This document shows positions 10,749-22,353 of a stretch of DNA of 64,000 nucleotides, one piece after another; position 1 is the first letter of the stretch, and every line of letters begins with the position of its first letter. The notes under the pieces are model-generated. The model saw only the letters and a program-made list of their open reading frames with translations. It did no database searches and had not been told where the DNA came from. The stretch is from Paraphoma chrysanthemicola (lineage: Eukaryota > Ascomycota > Dothideomycetes > Pleosporales > Phaeosphaeriaceae). A program made the position numbers and the translations under genes. The stretch is taken from the NCBI GenBank assembly GCA_020744225.1, contig JAGMWG010000007.1, positions 1,798,001-1,862,000 on the forward strand, in the 5' to 3' direction.

Positions 10749-11211
10749 GTAGCGAGGCAACTTTGTAGATGGCTGGAGCTGCGATGAGTGCATCCTCGCT
10801 TTAGTTCTCACCAACATAACATGAGCAGCCATATATCTAGACAGTGTTCCGTACGAACTTGCTTATCGATGACATTGTGGATGACATGTGCTCGGAGAGT
10901 CTCATTGTGTGCACAACCATTAGATAGTCATTGGTCTTTTAACAGATCCATTGTTATTGGCAATTCAAGGGAGTCGCAGATCGAGAATCCGATCACAGCA
11001 CAGCTCAGGAAAGAGGCGTGTTCCTGTCGCTGAGAGCTCGCATGGAATGCGATCACTGCCCAGTTCGATGGTTCTCGATTCTATGCGCGCGACTCCATCT
11101 ACCTCGGCTCATCCGCTGAGTCTCCGCTCTGTGCTCGGCACGACACAATGCTGCTACAATTAAGTGTGCAATGCTGCCAGGCCATGCTTTCGCTATCGAT
11201 GCCAGCGAAAC
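10749..11211. other. Intergenic, promoter side of the lyase gene
   Basis: About 460 bp between two same-strand genes. It must hold the fusion gene's terminator and the lyase promoter; no specific motif is claimed. Confidence 0.4.
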
Positions 11212-13160
11212 ATGTCATCGACGCCACATAATCCAGCGACGGGGGCTAGAATCATCGCACAGACACTCAAGAACCTGGGTGTTCTAGTCATCTTTGGTCT
11301 TGTTGGCGTTCCTGTCTCTGATATTGCAGAACAAGCTATTGCTATTGGCATCCGATTCATAGGTTTCCGCAATGAGCAGGCGGCTTCATACGCGGCTACT
11401 GCTTACGGGTATCTCACAGGCCGACCCGGGGTCTGCTTAGTCGTCGGAGGTCCAGGTGTGCTTCATGCTATCGCTGGGGTAAGATTAGTGTTCTGATTTT
11501 GGTTACCATTCATTGCAAGACATTTCTCTTGGTCTAAGTTTTCGTCTCTTGTTGGTTGTATAAGCTCATCCTTATACAGGTCGGTAATGCAAGCGAGAAC
11601 AACTTCCCGCTCCTTCTGCTAGGCGGCTCCATCGAAACACATCAGGTCACCAAGGGAGCTTTCCAGGAGCTGGACTCTGTTTCTCTCCTGGCCGCGCACA
11701 CCAAACACTCTGTTCGACCACCAAATGTGGAGTCTCTCCCATATATCATCGCCAACGCTTACCGGTGCTCATTTTATGGCCGCCCAGGTACAGCCTTCGT
11801 GGACCTACCTGCAGATGTCATCAATGACCCTTTATCTCCAGAAGAGCTGAAGGACACGAAAGAAGCTTGGACGATACCCGATGCTCCTAGAAGCGGTGCG
11901 GATAATGGAAGGTTGAACAAGGTCATCGCATTGATCAAGCAAGCAAAGGCGCCATTGGTGCTTGTGGGCAAGGGCGCCGCATACGCCCAAGCTGAACATT
12001 CCATTCGTGCTTTTATTGAGCAGACCTCGATTCCGTTCCTGCCTTCACCAATGGGCAAGGGTGTTGTTCCAGACTCACATCCTGCCAATGCATCCGCAGC
12101 GCGTAGCGCAGCACTCAAGTTGGCCGACGTGGTCATCATTCTAGGCGCTAGACTTAATTGGATCTTTCACTACGGTGAAACGCCCAAATGGAGCTCTTCA
12201 GCAAAATTCATTCAGGTAGACATATCTCCCGAGGAAATGGGTCGAAATGCCGGAGACGCTGAATACTCTCTTCTCGGTGACGTCAACGTAGTTGTGGAGC
12301 AGATGTTACAACTGCTACACAATTGGGCTTATGACCCGAACAGCTCCGATTACGTCCGAAATCTCGAGCTCGCTAAACGCAAGAATGGCCGAGTGTCGTC
12401 ACTGGCTGCAAATGACACCTCTATGCCACTGACCTACCACCGCGTATTCGATATTATCAAACGCGGTCTTCATTTCTTATCTCCACCCCTAGAGGGAGGT
12501 GTCTGTCTTGTTGCGGAAGGTGCCAACACTATGGATATCAGTCGATCAGTTTTCTCTTTTGAACATCCGCGACTAAGACTAGACGCTGGTACGTACGCCA
12601 CCATGGGTGTTGGTTTGCCGTATGCTATAGCTGCTTGGGAAGCATACAACGCACCTAACGCAAAGGCTTTACCCGGTCCTGCTAAGCGGAAGAAAATTGT
12701 TGCTATCGAAGGAGACTCTGCGTTCGGCTTCAGTGGTATGGAGGTGGAGACAATGGCTCGCATGGGCATGGACATTCTCATCTTCGTTGTAAACAACGGT
12801 GGCATTTACTTTGGCGACTCAAATACTGCGGACGACTGGAAGGCGAAGCAAGAGAAGACGAAAAGAAACGAACCTGGTCTGAGGAGCTGGGCTCTGGGCT
12901 GGGAAGTCAGGTACCAGAGGCTGGCTGAGGCATGCGGCGGATTGGGTTTCTTTGTGCGTACAGCCGAAGAGCTGGAACAGGCAACCATTGCTGGCTTCAG
13001 AGCGACAGTCCCTGTTATTGTCAACGTCATAATTCAAAGCGGAAAGATGGAAAAAGCGGTAAGCTACCCTCGAATTTTGCTTTTGGTCTGTACTGAATCC
13101 ACATAGAGCTTTGGTTGGCAAGTTGCGCCCAGAAGAAAGACTCAGGCAGCTCATTTGTAG
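11212..13160 (+). CDS. 2-hydroxyacyl-CoA lyase (TPP-dependent), probably peroxisomal
   Basis: Three exons, 11212-11478, 11580-13058 and 13107-13160, encode 599 residues. The enzyme family cleaves 2-hydroxyacyl-CoA to formyl-CoA and a shortened aldehyde in alpha-oxidation; the close relative oxalyl-CoA decarboxylase is the alternative. The N-terminal TPP domain has the catalytic Glu in FRNEQAASYAA and then GVCLVVGGPGVLHA. SETHQVTKGAFQELD-type sequence (here IETHQVTKGAFQELDS) is typical of HACL1. The C-terminal TPP/Mg motif is GDSAFGFSGMEVET followed by VVNNGGIYFG. The 18-codon last exon ends in Ala-His-Leu, which fits the PTS1 peroxisomal consensus. Start at the MSSTPHNPATG methionine; the frame upstream is leader. 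Confidence 0.9.
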
Positions 13161-14421
13161 CCTGCTAAGAAAGTTGGGGGCCACGCTACCGAACCTGCCG
13201 ATGTCGCGCACGTGATGCGTGATGGGCTTGTGGTTAAGCCTAGTCACGCACTGATTAGGCAAACAATTGCATCATAATTTTCACAGTCACCAAAGACTCT
13301 CAGCGTCATCATCAATTAGCGCTTGACGCTTCTCACGACATGTCAGAGAATATAAGCTCAGCTACTACTGCCGAGTGAGACTGTGTCGAAGAGCCCAAGA
13401 AGAGCCGACTCGTGTATGTACGACATCATGACATTGCTACGCAGGAAAGTCTCGGTGGGGAGACTCACATAATGGTAAAATTCACTACAAATAGCACGCC
13501 TCGCAATTCCTAAAGCTTCCAGTCGAGCTGCGTAATCGCGAGTATGAATGTACATTCCGCGGAACCGTTTCTCGCATCTTATCGCCTCTAGGAAGCCTCT
13601 CTATAGTCCCAAATGAACAGAACGGAATGATCTTGCTGCTCTTTGTTCGAGTATATCATGAGGCGGCGATGCTGCTGTATGTGCTCTCGGAATCCCGCAT
13701 GCGAGGGCTTTCCGATTGATAATCGTTCTTTAGCACGGTGAACGATGATCAGATCTGAGACGCAGTTCTGTCTGGGGCAATGCGGTGGCCCAACTTCCAG
13801 TCCGCGACCCTCCGCCACATATACCCACAGCCATTTCCCAGAATCGAAAAAACCTCGTTATGAGGGGAGCGCCACAGCACTTTCTCCACGCAGACCATAC
13901 TTCTCACTCTCGAGAGCCACGTGTGTATATCATAGAGGGCACGGATCAACTTATTTCTTTCACCCAGAAAGGAACGTTTATGTGATGGCGGAATTGGGAT
14001 CTCATTCATGGAGTCCGAAGCCTACTATGCTGAGGATAAAGAGTCACACATATGGGGCGTTGCTATGCATACTGAAGCTTGGCATGGCACTTCAATTCGA
14101 CAATATAATGATGAAGACGACCATATTAGAGAGCTCAATGGGTCCTTGTTGGTGGCAAGACTCGAGTCAAATTCACAACTATCACTTCTCCAATTTCACC
14201 GTGCACTACGCTCATGAAGCGGGTGTTGTACAGCACAGTCTTGTTTTCTTGACAATATGAATTCATTTGTAAAGAGATCGAGTGATTCCACGATCTCTAC
14301 CGACCAGAGCCATCTCGTTATTCAGCGGCGCATATCAGCGACCATGATTCGCATGGAGTACTTGTGTATCTCAAAGCTGATTTCGTGTCCAACCTTTGAC
14401 CATCCTACCACACCATCGGGT
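13161..14421. other. Gene-free interval between lyase and P450
   Basis: About 1.26 kb between two convergent genes. A 171-codon open frame at 13745-14260 (plus) has no recognisable family, odd composition and no splice partners, so I treat it as chance. Nothing else is seen. Confidence 0.45.
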
Positions 14422-16066
14422 TCATTCCCTAAATGTGATCTCGCAACGATGCGCTTTCGGAGCAATCAAGAAAAAATTCTCAAATTCCATGCTCGCTGGT
14501 GTCGTGCTCGGCGCAAGCCTGATACCCTTGCACTCTCTGAAGAAGAATGTCACAGCATATCGAAGCTCCATACGCGCTAAGTGAACACCAATACAAGATC
14601 TTGCACCAACACCAAACGGATGAAAGGCAGTCTTCGCCGCAGAGGAATGTGCCTCTGCAACACAGCCCTCCTTGGAGGATATCCATCGTTGAGGATTGAA
14701 GCTACATGATATCAACGCAGGTTAGGCAACCTTTTGGTCGAACTTACGTCAAGGGGTCGCTCCATATCTCTGGGTCGCGGTGAAAGGTGTAAGCTTGCGT
14801 GTCGACAGTAACTCCCCCAGGAATGTAGTGGCCTGCAAATCTCGTCCCACCCGAAGGTACTACTCTTGGTAGACTGCTTGGCGCCGCTCCATAAAGCCGT
14901 AATGTCTCTTCAATGGTCGCATTCAGGAGTGGCAGATTCATGAGATCGTTTTCAGTGAAGTTGGTTTTGAGACTGGCAACTTCTGCTTCTAGGGCTGATT
15001 GTAACTGCGGCCGTTGAAGGACCGCCCAGGTCAGGTATGTCAAGGTGACGCCTGATGTGTCAGTACCTGCGATAATGATGTTCATGGCTTCAATTCTAAC
15101 GTCCATGTCGTCGACGTGGCCTTCGCCCTGCTTTTCAGAGTCTTCGATGACTTTCGCGAAAATGTTCGATTCTCCGGTGCGAGATCGCGCCACCTCGACC
15201 GCTCTGCTAGCACCTTTTAGAATGAAATCGTTTGCATTAAACATTTCTTGGATGGCGTTTATTGGTATGAAACGTAACAGGCGAAGAAAAGGCATCTCAA
15301 CCATTATGCCCGCACCCATCGTCAGTTTCTTTAGTACGCGGATGAATTGTTTCGCCTGTCGATACTTAGACTGAACCTACAAAAGCGACGGATCATTAGT
15401 ACTCACCTTTCCGGCTTCCAACATACCAAAAGACTCGCCAAACGAAAGATGGGCGCTGATGTCTGAGGCGAGCAACATCCACCAGTTGTATATATCTGCA
15501 GTACCTCTCACAGCGTCGGCTTTGATTTTCGTCACAGCAAGGAATGCTTTTTCACGGACGACCGGCTCCCAATTTTCCACAAGATACGACCTGCTAAATG
15601 ATCGTGAAAGGAGTTTCCGTCGAGGTCCATGTTCGCGAGGATCGAGCATAGTGAACACGCCGGCTTTTGGAAAATTCACCAGTCGCAAGTACCACTCGCT
15701 CTTCATGTACTTTGTACCAATTTTGTGGATCTCCTTAAAGGCATCCAGATCGGCCACACCCACTTCAGTAGGCGACAATCGTACGATGGGACCATACTGT
15801 TTGTGAAGAGAATCGATGTAGAATATTCTCCGGCCGGTCAAAACGGCAAGTTTTAGCCGGAGGTGCGTAAAGCGAGTGTACCATGGTCCGGGTAGCTGTA
15901 CTATTGGGCATGTAAGGCCAGAGTACACAAGCTAGATAAATAAGCAATCTAATCGCAACGTATAGTTAGCGTACCTTACCTTCGCGAGGAAGACTCCGAT
16001 GGTGACGATTGAGATAAGAAGTGGTTTGTTCGCAGCTACTGCGTCTAACAGCAGCGATGGTGCCAT
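14422..16066 (-). CDS. Cytochrome P450 monooxygenase
   Basis: Four exons on the minus strand, 16066-15980, 15931-15407, 15355-14748 and 14701-14422, give about 499 residues, the usual microsomal P450 length. An N-terminal anchor helix (LLISIVTIGVFLA) is followed by the proline hinge LPGPWY. The I-helix motif AGTDTSG is near residue 299, the K-helix EETLR near 351, and the heme loop FGVGARSCIG carries the thiolate Cys443. All key motifs are intact. The only uncertain point is intron 2: after the GTGAGT donor at 15406, three in-phase acceptors (ending 15377, 15371 and 15356) give 30, 36 or 51 bp, and I prefer 51 bp. The substrate cannot be read from sequence. It resembles fungal secondary-metabolism or detoxification P450s. 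Confidence 0.9.
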
Positions 16067-17652
16067 ATTGGAATTTTCAGCTGCTGAACAAAAAGACGGA
16101 TGACTATGTTGAGAGACATCGGTCCACCACTCCGACCCATCATCATATAAGGTATCCTGATACACAAGCAATGTGCGGCTAGTCCTGGGGACCCGAAATT
16201 GGTTGCTTCAAATGCCCGACAATCGAGTTAAGTTCTCGCCCGCAGAGACTGTGGTTGCTGGTCGTACTAAAAGGTAACACTACAAGATCAATCGAATTCG
16301 AGCCGCAGATCTGAGGTCCTTGCACCTACAGAGGCTAGTTCACGATAATGCCTGCTGCCGGTTGGCAGTAGTGTATCGCAGTAGACGTCATGACAAGGGA
16401 CCAGAAAGGCTAAGTGAGCTTGTCAAAGCTTAGGTTCTACCCCGCAACGAGACCTTCCAAGACACTATTCAATTGCTTTCTACCATCGCTACCATACGGC
16501 GGTCGACCCCGGGTGGAGATCTACATAGGAACATTCTTTGGTAAGATAACATGCCAATGTCAGCGGATGTGCGGGGCCGTACAACAATGCGAAGTAGCCT
16601 GACCGACATACAAAAAGGTTGCCAGAAGCTGTACACAAGGTGACTGAAAAGATGTTGGAGGAGAAACAACCACTGTGGCGCCATTGAATGGCAATATTGC
16701 TCAACCTGCAGTATGAGTTTCATGTGGTTGATGAGGGCAAGTGCATTCCTGAGGTTTGGTGATAAGTGCAATCGCGAGTATCAGATCTGAGGACGCCACT
16801 TTTCGGTGACACAAAACCAACGCTAGGCTTTCAAGCATGTACTTCGAGATCTCGAGTATCAATACTTCTTGATGCGTTTTCATGTTCCCACGATGACGCG
16901 GTATGCTCGTGACATCGGGTTACGCGAGCATGCGGCTCTCATTGCCAGAACGCTTCGCTTAGGTAGGAGGTACGGTGACATTTCGTCGGCTGCAAAAGAG
17001 CGGGTGGACTCGTGGGCTAAGAAAACTACATTTTCATGGCTTATCACGTAAGGAACCCAGAGAAAGGGCACCATCGTGGTTTGCTTGGACCAATATAGGC
17101 GGGATGAGAGCTTGCACATGGTGTCCGTCGTATGAGGGAGATATTCTGCTTACTAGATTAGGTGGTAGTCCGCCGCGCTGCAGCGTCCCAAAAAGCACCT
17201 CTTGTGTGCAAGCAAGCGCAGGCGCCTACAGTAGCCCATTCTTATACTTCTCTGGTTCATACAACCAGCATTAACCGCCCCTCACCGTTTTGAAGTTTGG
17301 CCTTGCAGCTGCCGTGTTTGACGAGCACAAACAACATCAACGTTACTTACGTAGCGAAGTTTGGGATCGGGCACCTTTAGGAACACATTCGTACAGTAAT
17401 GTGTAGGCATTATAGAAAAGCGCAGGATAACATGTATGAGTAAGCTTTCAGTATGGCAGTCGAAATCAAGCAGGCCGTCACAACCGAGCACGCACAAGCC
17501 AACTAACAATTTAGCCAACCATGCCCAAATAGGAAGGTTTAACTTGCTCGAGGAGTGAGTCAGCTAGCAACACCATTATAGACTTCAACGTCGATTTGTT
17601 CCCTATTGATGCTGTATCTGTAAGATTTGATCAATCACAAAGAGCCGGCAAG
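16067..17652. other. Gene-free interval upstream of P450 and GNAT genes
   Basis: About 1.6 kb between divergently read genes, so both promoters lie here. Only short open frames without family features are present. No repeat or RNA gene was recognised. Confidence 0.4.
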
Positions 17653-18684
17653 ATGCAAGTCTACCGCTATCTCAGCAATTCCGCCAAGCTACAAGAAGCC
17701 CTCCAACACAGTCTACCATACAGCATAAATTTGGTCTACCGCACACAGCACACAAATCAGACAGAGCATGCGCACGTACTCGCTACCTTTCCTCCAGAAT
17801 CAGAATCGGTGCCAAAATGCTGGGCAGCAGCCTACATCGACCGATCAATGCGCCCGGAAACTGAGCTGTGGATGTTTGCAGCTGGCGAGATACCAAATCA
17901 CTCGCCAACCGATGACTTTTGCCAAAATTGTAAAAGGGCAGTACTGCAGTTGCTGGACCACATGTCTACATTGTCCACCCCACCGATGCGGTCGGACAAT
18001 CAACAAGCTCTCGAGATTGCACATCAACATGAGCGCGAGCAGCCCTCGCCAGGTCCGGACGGAACCTATCTTCCTACTCAGGGGATTTACATGAGGCATC
18101 TGCTACTCGCCAAGGTGATACTCATGGGAGGTTGTCACGAGCAAGTTATACAAATATGCCGTGAGGCAGATCTCATCAGAAAAGACTTCCCCGGCCATGA
18201 TCTGGAATTGAACAAGTTCTTATTCAAAATATCAGATCTACCAGCAACAAAGAAGCTCCCCGAAGGTCTCAGATGGGGCGAAGTGCGCGAGCAGGATATC
18301 GCAATTGTTAGAGCACGCACCAGCATTCCTCGTACAGCGAAGACATTGCTTTCTCTCAAGAGCGTTGGCGTCTTTGAAGAAAAGAGCGACAGAGCAGTAG
18401 CATGGACCTTCCTTGGTCTCGATGGTTCACTGACGACATTACACACGGAGCAAGAGCTCAGAGGGAAGGGCATCGCCAAAGCGGTAGCTGCAAGGATTAT
18501 TCGAAAGCACGCGCCTGGACTGGCAGTAGACGGCAACGGGGACGCATGGTCTCACGCAGACGTATATGTAGACAACGTGCAGAGTGCAGGGGTATGTAGG
18601 AGTCTGGGAGGCAAGGCGCTTTGGAAGGACTATTGGGTGCGATTAGATCTCGATAAGGCGGGGTCGCTGGCAGGAGGTGCATGA
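17653..18684 (+). CDS. GNAT-family N-acetyltransferase-like protein
   Basis: The single exon encodes 343 residues from ATG 17653 (MQVYRYLSNS), chosen over a non-ATG extension. The C-terminal third fits an FR47-type GNAT fold. AVAWTFLGLDGSLTTLHT is the beta4 segment, and ELRGKGIAKAVAARII contains the R/Q-x-x-G-x-G/A acetyl-CoA pyrophosphate loop. DVYVDNVQSAGVCRSLGG matches the usual N-x-x-S-x-x-x-Y/C-x-x-x-G end. The N-terminal ~200 residues are not recognised. The substrate is unknown. Fungal proteins of this layout are commonly annotated as glycine N-acyltransferase-like, which is a label and not evidence of activity. Confidence 0.75.
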   Translation: MQVYRYLSNSAKLQEALQHSLPYSINLVYRTQHTNQTEHAHVLATFPPESESVPKCWAAAYIDRSMRPETELWMFAAGEIPNHSPTDDFCQNCKRAVLQLLDHMSTLSTPPMRSDNQQALEIAHQHEREQPSPGPDGTYLPTQGIYMRHLLLAKVILMGGCHEQVIQICREADLIRKDFPGHDLELNKFLFKISDLPATKKLPEGLRWGEVREQDIAIVRARTSIPRTAKTLLSLKSVGVFEEKSDRAVAWTFLGLDGSLTTLHTEQELRGKGIAKAVAARIIRKHAPGLAVDGNGDAWSHADVYVDNVQSAGVCRSLGGKALWKDYWVRLDLDKAGSLAGGA

Positions 18685-19036
18685 ATCATTGTAATGAACC
18701 TGGTTTCAAGTCAGCCTATGCACTAAAAAATAATGTATAGATGATGAGATGAAGTAGGGGTTGCTCATGAAAAAATTAGAGTTGTGTTGCGTTTGAATCC
18801 TCACCGAAGATCTCAGGGTTAAAAATTTATAATCCTCGCATAGAGTGGCGTGGGGAAAAGCATGGGACTTACCAAAGAGAGGCTGTACACATATCGCAGT
18901 GGCATCACATGCGTGAAAGAGATGTGTCGTTCATCTGGTCGCATTGTCTTTGATCATCCTATGTGATTAAGGCACGGACGCGGTAGACAGCAGTCGTGCC
19001 GACACGGGCCAAAGGGAGGCGCCGCATAGTCGATAC
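18685..19036. other. Convergent 3' intergenic region
   Basis: About 350 bp between the 3' ends of the GNAT gene (plus) and RPP0 (minus). AT-rich stretches suit 3' UTRs; no gene is seen. Confidence 0.45.
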
Positions 19037-20090
19037 TTAGTCGAACAGACCGAAGCCCATGTCGTCATCCTCGGACTCCTCCTTCTCTTCCTCCTTCTCT
19101 TCAGCCTTGGCGGCCGGTGCGTCACCGCCAGTGGCAGCAGCACCAGCGGCTGGGCCAGCGGAGGCATACTTGTCAGGGTTGGCGATGCGGTCCTTGAGCT
19201 CGGCAATCTCCTCCCACTCATACTCGGTCTCGATGGCAACGGACAGGACCTTCTTGTACGAGTTGACGACAGAGTGCATGACGGAGGGCAGGGTCGGGAA
19301 GTTGGCAGCCAGGGAGATACTGGCGATGGTGGTGATGGCGGAGCTGAAGGCCTTGAGCAGCTGGGACTCCTCGATGTCCAGAACAGAGGCATCGAAGGTC
19401 TGGCCGTTGTCGTAGATCTGGTGAATACCCATGCCATAGGTGAAGGGCGAGATATTGAGCAAGTTGAGCAGGGTGGCCTCGGAAGCACCGACCTTGTTGC
19501 CAGCCTCGATGAGCTTCAGGTCGGCCGTGATTTCAATGGTACCACGAGCAATCTTGGTGGGGACACCGAGTGCTTGGAAGAAGGACGTCTTTCCGGGCTC
19601 CATACCACTGCTATCATTAGCCTGCGTGTCTTGCGTGCGCATGGTACGAGCGCTCTTACGTGTTTCCAGCGGGGACAAAGACATCGAGGGGTGCAAGGGC
19701 ACCGGCACGAGCGGGCGCGGCGACACGGTTGGACAGGATCTTGTCGCGAGTCTCCTTGAGGTCGGCGTTGGTGAAGACGAAGCCGACGTTGCCTGGGAAG
19801 CTGTCAATGGCGCGTGCACACACAGACTCGAGAGAAGAATACGCACCCTTGACGTGGGGAAGCAGGCGCTCGTACTCAGGCGAGTCGGCAATGAAGCCCT
19901 TCAGAGCACGGCGGACCATGGTGTTCTTGCCCATGAGGACGACACCCTCGCCGCGCAGCGACTGGCGGATCTCGTGCATCTGCTGCGACGAGACATTGTC
20001 GACGGTGACAATGAAGATGCTCTTGTACTCCTTGAGGAGCAATTCGAGCTTGTCGAAGTAAGCGGCCTTTGTTTCTTTCTTGCCCCCCAT
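19037..20090 (-). CDS. rpp0: 60S acidic ribosomal stalk protein P0
   Basis: P0 anchors the P1/P2 stalk on the 60S subunit and helps recruit elongation factors. Three exons, 20090-19847, 19792-19660 and 19607-19037, encode 315 residues. MGGKKETKAAYFDKL and VVLMGKNTMVRRAL are diagnostic, as are NRVAAPARAGALAPLDVFVP and GKTSFFQALGVPTKIARGT. The Ala-rich hinge leads into the acidic stalk end EESEDDDMGFGLFD. The first intron (19846-19793) is 54 bp, stop-free and in frame. I removed it because it interrupts the invariant HVKG-NVGFVFTN sequence and has GTGCGT and CCCAG ends. It is divergent from TRM82 with only 200 bp between starts. Confidence 0.96.
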
Positions 20091-20290
20091 TGTGTTCGTG
20101 GTGACGCAAAGGGATGTTTAAGGACTTAGATGTGGGCGATGTTGTTGGTGGTTGGAGGAAGCCGCGACTGAAATTTGGAAAACTCAAGCTCCCCGTGGGC
20201 GCTAGTGCACAATCGGTAAGGCGGCCACTCGCATTTGGGTGCCTCGAAAACTGTTGCTGCTGTTGACCTCTCTGAGAAGTGCGCAGCAAC
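20091..20290. promoter_or_regulatory. Shared divergent promoter of RPP0 and TRM82
   Basis: Only 200 bp separate the two start codons, which read outwards. It must hold both promoters and leaders. A ribosomal-protein gene beside a tRNA-modification gene suggests growth-linked co-expression, inferred from position only. Confidence 0.5.
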
Positions 20291-21974
20291 ATGAATTTTC
20301 CCTACCAGTGTCTTGTCTCCCGCAGAGACGTAAATGATCCAAGCAAATGGACGCTGTTTGGCGCAAGCGGCTCGCAGCTCGTGGCGCAAACCAGCACCGG
20401 CGCGTTGTCGGTCTGGTCGCAGAAAAATGAACAAGCAATCGTAAGTGCGAAGCATGGTTTGGAGTGTGCTTGCAGTCAGTCGAATATCTGTAGTGTGCTC
20501 TTCTGGTGCTAAGACCTCTGTAGGAACGCGAAGGCGATGAGACACAGGAACCCCTTGGTAAACGTGTCAAACTATCACCTTCGCAAGACCAGACATCCAA
20601 CTTCTCGAGTCTTATTCTCTCAAGTAATGGCCAGTACCTGGTTGGCGTGACAGGCGAGGACAAATGTATACGCGTCTTCCAAGTGTCCGCTGAGGGCCTG
20701 TTCCATCAGCTTAGCGAGCGGTATGACCATCAGAGTGCACGATGAGAAGATGCACTGACGGTAGCTTAGATGCATGACGAGACGGCCATCTTCCATCACT
20801 CTTGCTTCGGATGAATCTACTATACTGTGCGCTGACAAATTCGGAGACGTGTACGCTCTGCCACTCCTTCCATCACCAGACGATGAGCAGGCCGAGACTT
20901 CAGTAGCGAATGACGAACCTGAAGAGAAGGACTTTACGCCGTCTGCTACCGTGCTCACTGTCCATTCAGGACGGAATCGGAGAACGCTGGAGGAACAGCT
21001 GAAGCAAAAGGCCAAAGGGCCATTGAAGACCAAGGAAGTCATGACTTTCAGACACGATCTCTTGCTCGGACATGTCTCCATGCTGACGGATCTTGCGCAC
21101 GCACAGGTTGAGGGTCGGAGCTATATTCTCACAGCAGACAGAGACGAGCATATCCGCATATCACGAGGTGTTCCGCAGGCTCACATCATTGAGGGTTTCT
21201 GCATGGGACACGAGGAGTTTGTCAGTCGACTGTGTTTGACGCCCTCTGGATTGCTGATCTCTGGCGGTGGAGACTCCTCGCTATTCGTGTGGGATTGGAC
21301 GAGTCGGCGACTCATCGAGAGGCTGCCTCTTCGTGACACCGCTTCAGAGTACCTCAGAGCTCACAATGATGCCGACTCATCGCGGCTGGACGGCCAAGAG
21401 TTCAAGGTTGCAGTGTCTGGCATCTATAATGCTCCGGGAAACGACAGTGAAGTGCGTGCTTCTCTTCGACATGCGCGCACTTGCTAATGAAGATCAGACA
21501 ACAAGGATTTTTGTAGCATGCGAGGGCCTGCCGGCACTATTTGGCTTCGATGTAGGCGCAGCTGCAACGCGGGGGACCTCAATCCCGCTGCGCGGAAACG
21601 CACTTGCCGTCGCCTGTGTTCCCAACTCGCAAGGCTCGTACACTGCTGTTGTGTCGATAGACAACATACACAAGCCCGGCTCGACGACTGAACTCCGCAG
21701 CGATGGGGTAAGCAGTCGGGGAGTCACATTCATTGGTGAAGCTGACGCACTCTTACAGAATGCACCACGACTGCAGTACTTCTCGAAGCTGGATGATGGT
21801 AGTTGGCAAGAGGACTCCAGCCTAAACCAAGTGCTGGCAGACTTCGCCGAGCGAGGGCACGCGCTGGATGTCGAAGCCGGAAACGGCAGTGCAGCAGCGC
21901 CCGAGGGAAAGACGCTGCGAGACATTCTCTACAGCGTGGAGAAGCTGAGGAAGAGACCAGGGGCCGAGGACTAG
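20291..21974 (+). CDS. trm82: tRNA (guanine-N7)-methyltransferase WD40 subunit Trm82
   Basis: Trm82 is the non-catalytic WD40 partner of Trm8 that makes m7G46 in tRNA. Five exons, 20291-20440, 20524-20720, 20770-21451, 21498-21707 and 21759-21974, encode 484 residues. Family sequence includes MTRRPSSITLASDESTILCA followed by DKFGDVYALPL, LLGHVSMLTDL, DRDEHIRISR and GHEEFVSRLCLTPSGLLISG, and later FVACEGLPALF. An apparent frameshift near 21,450 is a 46-bp intron (GTGCGT, GCTAAT branch, ATCAG). A stop-free 51-bp intron at 21708-21758 (GTAAGC to TTACAG) is in frame and would otherwise add 17 residues. Confidence 0.92.
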
Positions 21975-22353
21975 ACGGTCGTCGGCATTGTCGATACAAG
22001 TGTACATAGCTATCCCGAGCGCGCATGCATCGGGATCGGAATGGAGTCCTTGCCAACCACGGCTAGCTGCACCGTTTAGCCGTTGATTGCCGCACGGTAT
22101 GGAAGTTTTTGGTCATGGTCGTCACTGCATCAGATGCGCCGATTGAAGTCAGGCACGGGGATCAAAATGCCGCCACCGCTGCTGCGCCCACTCGCACGCC
22201 TCTGCAGTACGTGGGCCGCCCACCTGCTCCCCGATTGACCGTCGTCCTCTAAATCGTCCAGCTGGACCGCGTTGCGCCCGAGTCGTGCCGTCGTGTCCCT
22301 TGCCCACCACCCCGCGAAACCACGCACTCGACGCATTGCCTGCTCGCCGCGCC
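21975..22353. other. Intergenic, TRM82 to threonine aldolase
   Basis: About 380 bp between tandem genes. It is GC-rich towards the aldolase start. No specific motif is claimed. Confidence 0.4.

Noticed and set aside
13745..14260. 171-codon plus-strand frame between lyase and P450
   Set aside because: No family, no splice partners, and composition like neighbouring non-coding DNA.
14422..16066. P450 as a pseudogene because of in-frame stops
   Set aside because: All interruptions fall in intervals with splice ends, and every P450 motif including the heme Cys is intact.
21440..21500. Frameshift mutation in TRM82
   Set aside because: A 46-bp intron with GTGCGT donor, GCTAAT branch and CAG acceptor restores the frame exactly.
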